This document shows positions 1 to 11,100 of a DNA stretch of 64,000 bases, piece after piece. The DNA comes from Leuctra nigra. Lineage: Eukaryota; Arthropoda; Insecta; Plecoptera; Leuctridae. Below the pieces are notes generated by a model that saw only the letters and a program-made list of their open reading frames with translations, had not been told where the DNA came from and did no database searches. Where the stretch lies: NCBI GenBank assembly GCA_934045905.1, contig OW203771.1, positions 744,001-808,000 on the forward strand, written 5' to 3'. Made by a program: the position numbers and the translations under genes. Positions within the stretch are counted from its first letter, which is position 1, and the number at the start of each line of letters is the position of its first letter.

Positions 1-2925
1 GTATTTTTGTATATCTCTTAAATTTTTAGGCAGGGCATTATACATTTTTGTTTTGAAAAATAGAGAGTTTTTTTGAGTACATGTTGACCTGTGCCTATCT
101 ACATGAAAGTTATATTTCTGTCGGGTGTTGTATTTATGAATATCACTGTTGTTTTGTATTAATTCTTCTTGGGACCTAATTGCAAGTATCGACTCTAGAA
201 TGTATAAGCAAGGCATCGTTAAAATTTTATGTTTTACAAAATGTTGTTTGCAATCTGGCTTGATGTAAGTGTTATTTTTGTATTTGAGTCCAAATAGAGC
301 CCGAATTGCTTTTCTTTGAAGTATAAATATTTTGGATGCATCAGTTGAGTTGCCCCAGAACTGAATCCCATACCGTATATGTGATTCGATATTTGCATAA
401 TATACTAATTTCGCCGTTTTAGTGTTTGTTAAATTTACGATGGTTTTTAAAGAGAAATATGCCGAGTTGAGTTTACTTAACAATTTTTGGCAGTGACTTT
501 TCCAGTTTAGGTTTTTATCGATAATGATTCCTAAAAATTTAGTTTGCTCAACTCCCCTTAGATAACTAGTTTCGTTTTTATTTGACATAACAATTTTTAA
601 TGGTGTTTCATTTATTACATTTTTTAATTTGAAATGCATATAATTTGTTTTTGTTTCTTGAATTAGCAGATGATTATCATAAAACCATTTTGTTGCATTT
701 GACAGAGTACATTTTGCATTTTCTTCAAGATTTAGCTTGGTTTTGCCTGTAATTGTAATATTTGTGTCATCTGCGTAGATTTCTGAAGCTACAATTGTGT
801 CGGGGAGGTCATTAATGTAAATTATAAATAAAAGTGGACCTAGGATTGAACCTTGTGGAACACCATTTATTATAGGTTCTGGATTTGATAAATGTTTTAT
901 TTCCTCTCTCTTTTCATTCATATGTGTAATTTCAACTTGTTGCACCCTATCTTGCATATATGATTTGAGTAGATCTAGGGCAGGTCCTCTGACTCCGTAA
1001 TATTCCGGTTTACTTAATAGTATTTTATGGTTAATACTGTCAAAGGCCTTTGCCAGGTCGCAAAAAACTCCAATGGTTTGTTCACCATCCTCTAATCCCT
1101 TTATAGTGTTTTGAATGAAGTTATCTATTGTGTTAGTCGTCGATTTATTTTTCCGAAATCCGCTCTGGCTTTCTGTAAGAAGTTTTTCTCTCTCAAGGTA
1201 TGTTATTATTCTAGTGTGAATTAATTTTTCAAAAATTTTTGATATACTGGGTAGAATTGATATCGGTCGATAGTTTTCCGACTTATTTCTATCCCCTTTC
1301 TTAAACAACGGTGTGATTTGACCTATTTTTAGTTTTTTTGGAAAGGTTCCCTTATCAATACAGTCGTTAAAAATATGTGCTAGCGGTAGAGAGATATTCG
1401 TAACAATTTTCTTTAATATACAAGTTGGGAGGTTGTCTACTCCAGCTGACCTTTTGTTTTTTAGCTTTGATGTCATTTGAATTATTTCTGTATCGCATGT
1501 ACTGTCCATGAAAAATGAATTTACGGGTCGCTTTGCTTTAGTTAAATGCCTATTAAACGCATTTTCTGAAGAATTTACATCAAGGTTTTGGGCTATGTTA
1601 GCGAAGTCTTTATTTAGAATATTAGCAATTTTTATGGGATCTTTGATAGTTTGGTTTTCATGATTTATGACAATGTTTTTGTTTTGTTGAATCTTTGACT
1701 TATTAGTGTGCCTTTTCACTATCTCCCATATGGTTTTTGTTCTATCAATACCTGATTTCTCCTTTATTTTTTTGTTTATTATCAGTCGTTTTGCTGCTTT
1801 TATAGTTTTTTTGTAAATTTTTTTATAGAGTTTGTATTTTGTTATTAATTTTTCAGTTTTGTAGTGAAGCTGTAGCTGATAAAGAAATTTTAGGTTCTTT
1901 GCCGAATTTTTAATTCCTGGTGAAATCCATTCTTGCTTTATAAATTTATGGTTTATTTTCACACTTTTTACTGGATAACATTGATCAAAACTTTCACTAA
2001 GGATTGATGAGAACATGTTGTATTTTTCATTTGGATCATCGAGTTTATACATTTCCTCCCAGGATGTGTGTTTAAGCATGTCTTTAAAATTATCCGTATT
2101 TTCTTTATTCAATTTTCGAATGTTAATTGTTTTGCTTGGAGGATTAAATTTTGATTTTAGTTTTATTGAAATAATTTGAGCCGTGTGGTCTGAGAGATTG
2201 TTTTCTGTAACCTCAGTAGAGAACATATAGCTGGGTAGATTGGTCGCTATGTTGTCTATTGTCTTGGCCGTATTGAATCTAGAATCGATCCTAGTTGGCC
2301 CTTGTATTGTTAATTTTAAATTATATGCAGCAATTAAGTTTATTAGATTTTCACTCTCCCTTGATTTTGTAGAAGTATTTATATTAAAGTCGCCAGTTAG
2401 GACAACATCTTTATTTTCTGAAGTAATTTTTTCTAGAATGTGTTCCAAAGTGGCCATAAAATGATTTAAATCTCCTAATGGCGATCTATAAGTGGAGATC
2501 ACTACTAAGTTCCGTGTGTTGTTCGCATAGTTTAATTCTATAGCTGCTAGTTCAATGTCTATTTCTTTACTTAGATTATTTATATCATTTCTAGCTTTTA
2601 CGTCTTGTGTTAATTTATTATTTACAAATATAGCTGACCCCCCATGTTTATGTGTTACTCTACTGAAATTACTTTTAAGGTTATAGTTACAAATGTTTGT
2701 TGACTCTAAATTATCGCTGTTCAACCAGTGTTCTGTTAAACATATTATATCTATTTGATTGCCTTGGTCGTCTTTTATATCTAGAAAAGTCTCTAGTCCC
2801 GTTTTAGAGGTTTTTATTGCTTGGATATTTTGATGCATTATATTTATATGGACTTGTTTAGAAATTGAAAGGATTGATCTTTTGATATTTGATTTTTTGT
2901 TGATGCGATCTACATTTTCCTCATG
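1..2925 (-). CDS. Endonuclease-reverse transcriptase (ORF2) of the LINE, partial at C-terminus
   Basis: About 975 codons are continuously open on the minus strand, with no stop down to base 1. The frame was checked at both ends and at the RT catalytic site. From the N-terminus: an AP-type endonuclease (VLTGDFNIN near 2400; NLSDHTAQI near 2190), a linker, then RT blocks with SENYRPISILP (about 1270), SGFRKNKST (about 1160), FCDLAKAFDS (about 1050), NGVPQGSILGP (about 860) and IYADDTN (761-780). The YADD aspartates are coded at 766-771. The C-terminal domain ends with NALPKNLRDIQKY at the edge. It makes the cDNA copy at a nicked target. It lies in the same frame as ORF1, separated only by one TGA (2926-2928). 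The first ATG lies some 25 codons in, so expression by readthrough, reinitiation or a downstream start is possible. Confidence 0.9.
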
Positions 2926-4590
2926 TCAGTACGATTTCAATATTTTGGGTTTGGATATGCGCTGAGGGCGGGTTGTTGGACATATGGTCTTTTTAATCGC
3001 TCCTGTTTCCTTCGTCGCTACTCGTGTTGTTTGCAATGACTCGTTTGCCGCTCCAGTCGGTTGTGGTGACCCATTTTTCTTTTCCTTCACAGGCAGAGAC
3101 AGTGGTGGCGATGCTCCCATCTTTGTCACCGATATTTTCTTTGTTGATGATGTCATCTTTCCTGTGGGTGGTGATGGTAGTCCAATTACCTTCTGTAACC
3201 CCGAACTTCTTTTTAAAAATCCATAAGAGCTTAGTGCGTTTCTTGCGCTCTTCGCGGTCTCGGTGTTAAATGAGCTCTGTGTACTCTGGATGGCGGGTGA
3301 GCTCTTCGCGGTCTCGATGTGAAGTGAGCTCTGTGCACTCTGGATGGCGGGTGAGCTCTTCGCGGTCTCGATGTGAAGTGAGCTCTGCGCACTCTGGATG
3401 GCGGGTGAGCTCTTCGCGGTCTCAGTGTGAAGTGAGCTCTGTGCACTCTGGATGGCGGGTGAGCTCTTCGCGGTCTCGATGTGAAGTGAGCTCTGTGCAC
3501 TCTGGATGGCGGGTGAGCTCTTCGCGGTCTCGATGTGAAGTGAGCTCTGTGCACTCTGGATGGCGGGTGAGCTCTTCGTGGTCTCGATGTGAAGTGAGCT
3601 CTGTGCACTCTGGATTGCTTCTTTATTTTTTATTACTTTGAGAATTTTGTAGCATAGTTTATTCTTGCCTCTTTTGCTGAGGTGTAGGCCATGCCTTGTG
3701 AAATCTTCCCTACCCATGGATCCTGCATTTATAACTATGGCTTCTTGTTTTCCCTTTTGGTTTTTGTTATGTTCTTCTATAAGTGAGGCTATTCTGCTAT
3801 TTGTGGTAGCTATTAGTTTTTGGAGATCCTGGCCTTCGGGATCTTGGCGGTTGGGAATGTTAACAACTATTATTTTTGATTGTAATTCTGATGTCAAGAT
3901 TTTGTTTAGAGCTATTCGTATATGGTCAGGTGTTTTCTTAGGAATGTTATTAGTTCCCGCCATTATTATTAGTGTATCATCCTGGCTCAGGCTACTGTCT
4001 AGAGACGTCATTACTGCTTCGATTGGCGCACTTGGTTTGAAATGACATTCAACTGAGGTGTTGAGGTTCTGGTCATCACACAGGTGTTGGAGGATGTTGG
4101 CGAGCCCTCGTCCATGGCTGTCTGCTAATATTTGAGTACGATGTCTTGGAGTGGGCGTAGGGAGTGGAGTGGGAGTTGCTTGTGGTGCAGCACTGGCCCC
4201 TGTGTATGCTGCAATCTGTGGTAATTTACTTGAAAAGTTGCTTGCGTTATCGTGTTGTGCCGCCAGGTGTTGTTTTTGAAAGAGTGGTGCTGCTATCTGT
4301 GGGACTTCACGCGAAATGCACATGGAGTTGTGTTGTGGTGCCACCTGGTGTTGATTTTGGTAATTGAGCTTGTTTTGGATCACGTGTTCTGTATTTCTTA
4401 TACTGCATTTTTCTTTTATTTGATAGTGCTTTGATGAACATAGTTGGTTTAATAAATGTCTCAGATCATTTACCTCTTGTACAAGCAGTGCATTTATTGC
4501 TCCTTGTTGATCAGATGAGTTGATTTGGAGAATATGCTGCAGGCCTTTGTTGAGAGGGGCCCAACCATGCGGTACATATTTAGCAGCCAT
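2926..4590 (-). CDS. LINE ORF1 protein with SGNH-hydrolase (esterase-like) domain
   Basis: The protein has 554 residues and starts at ATG 4588-4590. An N-terminal stretch rich in Q/H and predicted helix is followed by an SGNH/GDSL-like domain at about residues 150-320. Block I is ILADSHGRG, the oxyanion block is MAGTNNIPKK and the C-terminal Asp/His block is DFTRHGLHLS. Esterase-type ORF1 proteins are known in CR1-clade LINEs, where they are thought to bind RNA and perhaps lipid. After the domain comes a tandem array of an 18-residue unit (about residues 325-450, core IQSAQSSLHIETAKSSPA), then a basic, Ser/Pro-rich tail. No CCHC zinc knuckle is seen. The stop TGA is directly followed, in the same frame, by the EN-RT reading frame. 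Confidence 0.85.
   Translation of the reverse strand: MAAKYVPHGWAPLNKGLQHILQINSSDQQGAINALLVQEVNDLRHLLNQLCSSKHYQIKEKCSIRNTEHVIQNKLNYQNQHQVAPQHNSMCISREVPQIAAPLFQKQHLAAQHDNASNFSSKLPQIAAYTGASAAPQATPTPLPTPTPRHRTQILADSHGRGLANILQHLCDDQNLNTSVECHFKPSAPIEAVMTSLDSSLSQDDTLIIMAGTNNIPKKTPDHIRIALNKILTSELQSKIIVVNIPNRQDPEGQDLQKLIATTNSRIASLIEEHNKNQKGKQEAIVINAGSMGREDFTRHGLHLSKRGKNKLCYKILKVIKNKEAIQSAQSSLHIETTKSSPAIQSAQSSLHIETAKSSPAIQSAQSSLHIETAKSSPAIQSAQSSLHTETAKSSPAIQSAQSSLHIETAKSSPAIQSAQSSLHIETAKSSPAIQSTQSSFNTETAKSARNALSSYGFLKRSSGLQKVIGLPSPPTGKMTSSTKKISVTKMGASPPLSLPVKEKKNGSPQPTGAANESLQTTRVATKETGAIKKTICPTTRPQRISKPKILKSY
3247..3618. repeat. 54-bp coding minisatellite inside LINE ORF1
   Basis: Nearly seven head-to-tail copies of a 54-bp unit (for example GCTCTTCGCGGTCTCGATGT followed by GAAGTGAGCTCTGTGCACTC) with very few substitutions. 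Because 54 is a multiple of three and all copies share a frame, the array adds 18-residue repeats to ORF1. It is also stop-free in other frames, which creates spurious ORFs on both strands. Confidence 0.95.
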
Positions 4591-4769
4591 TTCTCACACA
4601 CTAGGCACTAGACGGACGAAATTATTTAATATAGCACTCGACGTTATAATTGTTAACAAAATAAAACACACGATAAGGCCTAAACTTACATCAAACTGGC
4701 TTTTCTGGTAATTAAGCTGGGATCACTACATACAAAGAACCTACTACGGCGGCCATCTTGACTACGTTT

Positions 4770-4890
4770 ATACATCATGATTAAAATTTCAAATAATTTC
4801 GTCAACCCATTTTGTCTCCAATCGTATCCAAAAAAGTGCCTGCAACAAGCGGCAAAATCGCTCGCGCTTGCACCACTTTAATAGAACGCT
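4770..4890. repeat. Fragment of the GGCGCC-ended dispersed repeat
   Basis: It carries the shared words TTTGTCTCCAATCGTATCC and CAAAATCGCTCGCGC, found also at 51.9-52.0 kb, 56.9-57.1 kb and 63.85-63.96 kb. Only the inner part of the family is present here, next to the LINE 5' end. Confidence 0.7.
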
Positions 4891-4963
4891 GGCTGGCAAT
4901 TAACTATTAACATCACTCTGCTTCCAATGTCTATAACAGAATGAACTTGTTTGCCATGTTCAG

Positions 4964-5111
4964 GTGTGAACGAGATCCTGGGCTGGCTGGTGAACATCCA
5001 AGCACGCGCTCCCAACTCTCCGGTGCTGATTGTCGGGACGCACTACGACATGGTCAGAGATCTGTATCCAGCATCAGTGTCGGAGGATCTGCAGCAAGTC
5101 ATCAGGGACAA
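4964..5111 (+). CDS. Lrrk: Lrrk exon a: Roc GTPase, G4 region
   Basis: 148 nt, entered in phase 1 (first two bases complete a codon) and left in phase 2. It encodes VNEILGWLVNIQARAP...VLIVGTHYDMVRDLYP. THYD replaces the NKxD guanine-specificity motif, as usual in Roc domains. The donor is AA|GTAGGT. The left neighbour exon is outside the window. Confidence 0.9.
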
Positions 5112-8100
5112 GTAGGTGGCTTCTCTCCTTCCTCTTGCCTTGATTCACTGTGATCACTTAGTTAACATACTTATCATGGACGGGGGTGGGGGGAGGGGGA
5201 GGGGCATTGAGAAAACATAAATGTTCTGTGGTGTTTTACGTTTAGTTTTATTTTTTAAACCAAAAACTACCTACTCAAAGAAAATAATTTCAAAGTGTCA
5301 AAAAGCCAAAAACATGCCCCAAGTGTTAAATTTATAAAACATTGAATAGTTCAACAAAATACATCTCATAATATTTCAAAATTGATTTAAAAGTGTCCAA
5401 AAACCAAAAACCGTCCTGCGGGGCAGGGTGGGGAGCATGCCCCTTGAAAAAGTTCGGAAAAATTAATCTTCCACTTTCAACTGTTTGAAAAAATCTCTAC
5501 ACCATTGTTTGGTGGTATTAATATGAAGTCTCTAGTGCAACTTAGATACATTACAAAGAGGCGATATTCAGACACATATTTCAGATCGTTTGGTTGAACT
5601 GTGTGAACAGACAGAGTCGCTTCAAGTTAATGAATGTTTTGTCTGTTAGGTTCATCAACATTGTGGACGCAGAGAAGTGTGGTTTGCCGAGAGTTCTTGA
5701 CACTATTGAGGTCAGCTGCAAGACGAGACACAACATCAAGCTACTGTGTAACCTCATCTACGACACAGTATTCAGTCTCAAACCTCCAGGTAACTCCAAC
5801 AAATATGTTCTGAAGAAAAACTATGCCATTTCTTTCAACATCTCTTATTTAAATACTTCCTTGCTAGATGCATTCTTATTACCTAGTTCAAGTTTGAAGT
5901 TGATCCAACAATAATTAACACTTTTATGATATTATCTGTTCATGTTTCATGCTTAAGGAGAGACCATATATTAACCCTTTCCGAAGAAATCCTTAAATTC
6001 TACATAGAAAATTTCATTCTGCACCACAATATGGCAAAAAAGATTAGATTAGGCAAAAAGCTGAACCAATTTTCGAGATATATCACTTCAAAGTTTAATT
6101 TTTTCTCAGTTTAACATTTCGACCATACAGGAAAATACATGCTGATATTTTGAAAAGTGTATCAAGCTGCTTTCCCACTCTTAGATTTTGTTGAAAAACT
6201 ACTAAATCGTGTATCAGGTACAATATTTTATTCTAAAGCCCGATTTACACGGTACAATTTCTTGAACAACTTCTGTGTTACATTCCCAGTTTTCACACAA
6301 TTTTGCATTTACACGAAGCAACCTTTTGTCATCCAATTTAAAACATGTTCTAATTTCCTTCAAGAAATGTGACAAGACTGTGCCAATGACTGTGACACAG
6401 AAGTTGTTCAATAAATGTGACCGTGTAAATCGGGCTTTACAGTTTGAAATGTACACGTTTCTGAATGATTTACTGAGCTATGAGGGATTTACTGCTTTAT
6501 TTCAACGTTTCCTGATAAAAAGATCAGTTTTTCAGTTTTTCGGGTCTTTCTAGAAATTTGTGTTTTTTGAAATGACTTCCCCCTACAAACACTGGTCTTC
6601 TATCTACCTACAGGCAGTAAAGAGCTGCTACTGGAACAACGCGTGCCAGCCAGCTACCTGGCACTAGAAGACGTGATCGGCCACTTGGTCCACGAGAGAA
6701 GACAGAACGGAGTCGACCCCGTGCTGAATGCCGAGCAATACCGCGGGGTCGTGACAGCGGAGATGCAGTACAGATACCAGAGAACATTCAGAGACAGTGC
6801 CGAGCTGTCACAAGCAACCATGTTCCTGCATGAGAATGGTACCTACCATTCTCTTACTCTTACCATTACCAGATACAAACATAAGAGATGCAAAACTCAA
6901 AAAAAAATTGTTAAATACGTGATACTGTGTTTAATTTTTCATCTTCTGAATGCAATGTAAAGAGCAAGACAAATTAGTAGGGTTGGGATTCGATTTGAAT
7001 TGCTAAATCGATGTCAAACTGAAAATTTCGACATCAAATCGAAATAATTTCGACATCGAAATAATTTTGACATCGTAATAATTGTCCACATCGAAATAAT
7101 CGCGGCGAAATTTGGCAACACTGAATTTGCGTCTGCCCAAGGCCATGTTACTAGCGCGAGAGATGTCCCTCTCACACCCCCCTCGCGGCAACAAATTACG
7201 AAATTACGAGGAAATGATTGAAGTAAAGAAAATTTTTCATTTAAAATAAACTACAAGCATTTATTTATGTAAAAGGGAACAATTAATGAAAAAAAATTGT
7301 CGCGAATCCAGTTGGAAATTCATGGTTTTATTAGACTTGTTGCCGGAATATATCCCGTGAAGCATAACACTGTCTGCATTCAACATCCTTTAGCAATGTT
7401 GCCCGTAATGTTCACTTCAAACTCGAACACTTTCCACAATTCACTTCGTCTCCACGGCGGGATTATATTTTTTTTTGCGTGGAAACATTCTTTCAAGAGA
7501 GAATAAAAACAACACAAGCTGAATGTCACGAGACAACTGACCAACCCACCCTCAACTGCACACGCGGTATGCAGGAAGGGCGGAAGCAGGCCACTCAGCT
7601 GATCTAGAGAGAGGCACGCGGCACTGTTGCCAGCTCTACAATACTGCGCGTAAATTCTCGGATTTTTTTGAAACGATGTCAAACGATTATTTGATTAAAC
7701 AATTCAAATCGATGTCGAATCGAAACTCAATATTTCATTTGACATCGATGTCAAATCGAAAAATCGATGTCAAGTCCCAACCCTACAAATTAGGTTTTGC
7801 AACTGACCCTCTCATAACTGCAATACTTTTAAACGTTTGTTTCTTGATTTTAAAATTGGATATAGATTATATAGTGTATACACTCTTTTGAACTTTTCAT
7901 AAACTTTGTATATTTTATTTTAGTCTCAATATTTATAGTATTTCTCTTCACTGGATTTTATCAGGAAAACATTTTATTGTGAAAGAACATGTTTTCCTGA
8001 TGAAGCTCACTGAATAGTGGAAGAAATGTTAAATTAAAAGAGCAAATAGGAAGTTCGTGAAACATTCGAAGAGAGGGTGTACCTATTAATGTAACTACTT

Positions 8101-11100
8101 AAGTAGTTTAGGATCGTTGACAAATAGATATCTACATAGATAGTGTAAAAAGTAAATAAAGTGTATTTTCAACAATAACTTACTGCCCTGTCAAATTTAA
8201 AAAAAAAAATTGTTATGCAAAGAAAGTAACTTACACCTCAAAATGAATCTAAATAATTTTCAAAAAAGTCGCCCCCTCATACCCAATGACCTATGACCGA
8301 GTGTTTTCCCTGACAGTGATACTGCCAGCGCTCATTAGTTACTCGAAAAGAAAAGAACGGAATAAAGTGTACTTCTTGAACTCATCGTGCTCGATTATAA
8401 TCGATATGCTGCTGTAACAGGTTCTATTATTTCAACAGGTGTACTGCTGCACTACGACGATGCTATCCTGAAGGACCTGTACTTCCTGGATCCGCAGTGG
8501 CTCTGTGACATGCTGGCCCATGTCGTGACGATCAGGGAGATCAACCCATTTGCGCGCAACGGTGAGTCAGACTCATACATTAATCATCAACTCAAGAAGC
8601 CTCGGTAAGGGTATTCACAGCGTTTCATTGGGGTTTGTCCTCATAGATGTCTCAAGCCGGTGGGGGGGGGGGGGGGGGGGGCTTTCCCTCCCCCTGGATG
8701 TCAGGACATCATACAATTTGTGTGATTTGCATATAGTTTCATGTTGTAATCTAAAATCTCAAAAAATTTATTTTCCAAGTGTCAAAAATCCAAAAAAGGC
8801 TCTGCTGTCATATTTGCCTTCCACCACTTCAAAGTGTAAAATTTTAAAGAATATAGAATATTTCAACAAAATACACCTCATAGTGTCTCAAAATTTATTT
8901 CAAAGTGTCCAAAAACCAAAAAACGCCCTGCCGGCTTGTGTAGGGGGCGCGCCCCCCATGCCTTATCCTGTGGAAAGTATTTTTCCTTGTCTTGCCCCCC
9001 ATCCCCCCCCCCCCCACCCCCTGGCAGAAATCCTGCGGACGCCCATTTCTGTCCTCATCACTGACTGCATTTTTAATAACGAAGAAGTAACTGATCCCAT
9101 TTCAAGCTCACTCTACTGTGTAATGACACACACTTGAGTTCATTATGACCTCATCAAGTATTAAACACGGCATTATTCTTTAAGAAAACGTATCAAACAC
9201 TTTGAGGTCGAAGTACATTTTCTCGGTTTTGGGTTGCACTTTTTGTAATGATGTAATCAAGCTCTATCACTTGCTATTTGACTGATGTCCACAAATACAG
9301 TTATATTGAACTATTCTCAATTGGTTAACGGACTTGGTCTCCAATCGTATCGGAAATTTCATTGTTTTGCGCGGTTTTGGTGAATAACCGGCGCCTAATG
9401 AACAAAGCACCAATTAGACTGATCATGTGAACATCCTATCAATGTAACACCCACTTATGAAACAATTTTTCTCTCTCAATTTTCTAAAACGGCCGAGCGC
9501 TTGTATCATTGGAATGGTCATTGGAATGGTCTGCCGAAGGATGTCGTGGATCCTCTACCCGATAATGCACAAAGTTTCAGGCAGGGACTAAAAAAATTGA
9601 TGTGTATTGAATAAATAAGTGTATTGATCTATGAATGTAAACTTTGTAACCGAGTGAAAGTACTCAAAACAATTTCAATAAATATATATATATATATATA
9701 TATCCCATTAATATCAATTAGATGCCAGTTAGGGTACCCGGGTACAAACCGGGTACCCGGGTACGCCATTACCCGGGTACAATAGCGGATACTCGGGTAT
9801 CAAAATCTCAACAAACCCAACCAATGATTGGTTTGTAAATTCATTGTTAGTAATTTCATTAGAATGCTGGTGAGTTGAGGGATGGATTATTGATGGAGGG
9901 GATGCAGGCAAGATATACCTTGTTTTCAACCTTTCATTGTATGGACATTGTGTATCTCTCCCCAAGGACACGGATATGGCGGCAGACTCGGTGCAAAAAA
10001 AATCAAACATTTTACAAAATAAAATAAAAATGTATTTGTTTATTTAGTAATTTATTACCCGGGTAATTACCCAGGTAATTAAAGCGGGCACCCGGGTACA
10101 AAACATTACCCGAATCCGACGTCTAATATCAATGCAATTCCATGTTCTAGGTGTGATGAAACTGGACGATCTGAAGCATGTGTTCAAGAACTCCACGCTG
10201 GGTCAAGTTGACACTCGCGGTTACATCGTGAACCTGTTGAACAAGTTCGAAGTGGCGTTGACGTGGGACAGTCGCACGCTTCTCATTCCCTCGCTGTTGT
10301 GTTCGGAGGAGCAGTTGCGCGCCCCGCACGCGCAGCCGGTCAGAGTCAAGGTGAGTGGGTTTAGTTGACACTCGCGGATACATTGTGAACCTGTTGAACA
10401 AGTTCGAAGTGGCGTTGACGTGGGACAGTCGCACGCTTCTCATTCCCTCGCTGTTGTGTTCGGAGGAGCAGTTGCGCGCCCCGCACGCGCAGCCGGTCAG
10501 AGTCAAGGTGAGTGGGTTTAGTTGGGGTGGAGACACAGGATATGATTTTACTATCGATCTTGATTCTAGGTTTGAGTTTGCTTTTGATTGAACTTATCTT
10601 TTTAACATAAAAGTGTATACAATCAACATTCTTCCACTAAGCCCCATAATTGGAATGTATTTAAAAGCAGCTAATCACATAAAGAACACTAAAAAAATAT
10701 TACTAATGACAGTTTCAAATTATTTGAAATTATATTTGATTTGCTATTCATATACGTAGCAAAGCAATGGAAAGTTTGAATTAAATGGTTCATTCTCATA
10801 ATTAACCCGCCTCTTCTCCATTTGGCTTATTTTTCTATGTATTTTAGAAAAAGCTTTCATAGATTATTATTGCTTGCTATAAAGTTTGACTGACGATCGA
10901 AGTTCTCAAAAGTGTTTTTTTCTAGTTTTGTCTTTACACTAATAGAATTTAAATAATCAATGAACAAGGCACATTCCAAGCTCACTTGACTAATAATGTC
11001 ACACACTGGAGTGTTAAATGCTAAGCCATAGTCGTGCTGTACTCCGGTGTGTGTCATTATTACGTCGAGTGATCTTGAAATGTGTGTTCCTCAATGTGTG

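Larger units (their letters stand above)
1..4760 (-). mobile_element. Non-LTR retrotransposon (jockey superfamily, CR1/L2-like), 3' end cut by window edge
   Basis: The element reads right to left: a short 5' leader (about 4591-4760), ORF1 (4590-2926) and ORF2 (2925 to the edge). ORF1 has an SGNH-hydrolase domain and ORF2 an AP-like endonuclease plus reverse transcriptase, the usual layout of CR1/L2-type LINEs. It lies antisense in the Lrrk intron left of the first visible exon. Its 3' UTR and target duplication are outside the window. The 5' boundary near 4760 is an estimate, because sequence of another dispersed repeat begins there. Both ORFs are open, suggesting a young copy. Confidence 0.85.

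Noticed and set aside
3231..3641. Two long ORFs (125 aa minus, 123 aa plus) overlapping the ORF1 repeat
   Set aside because: They are alternative frames of the 54-bp repeat, which has no stops in several frames; the SGNH frame is the real one.
7380..7682. 100-residue ORF inside the hAT-like element as a transposase remnant
   Set aside because: No hAT dimerisation (C-terminal) motif or zinc finger can be recognised; composition fits chance.
8550..9137. 195-residue plus-strand ORF as a gene
   Set aside because: It runs through poly-G/poly-C tracts and a dispersed repeat; no domain, no splice context.
10147..10536. 129-residue minus-strand ORF
   Set aside because: It is antisense to the duplicated Lrrk exon; its internal repeat just mirrors the 157-bp duplication.
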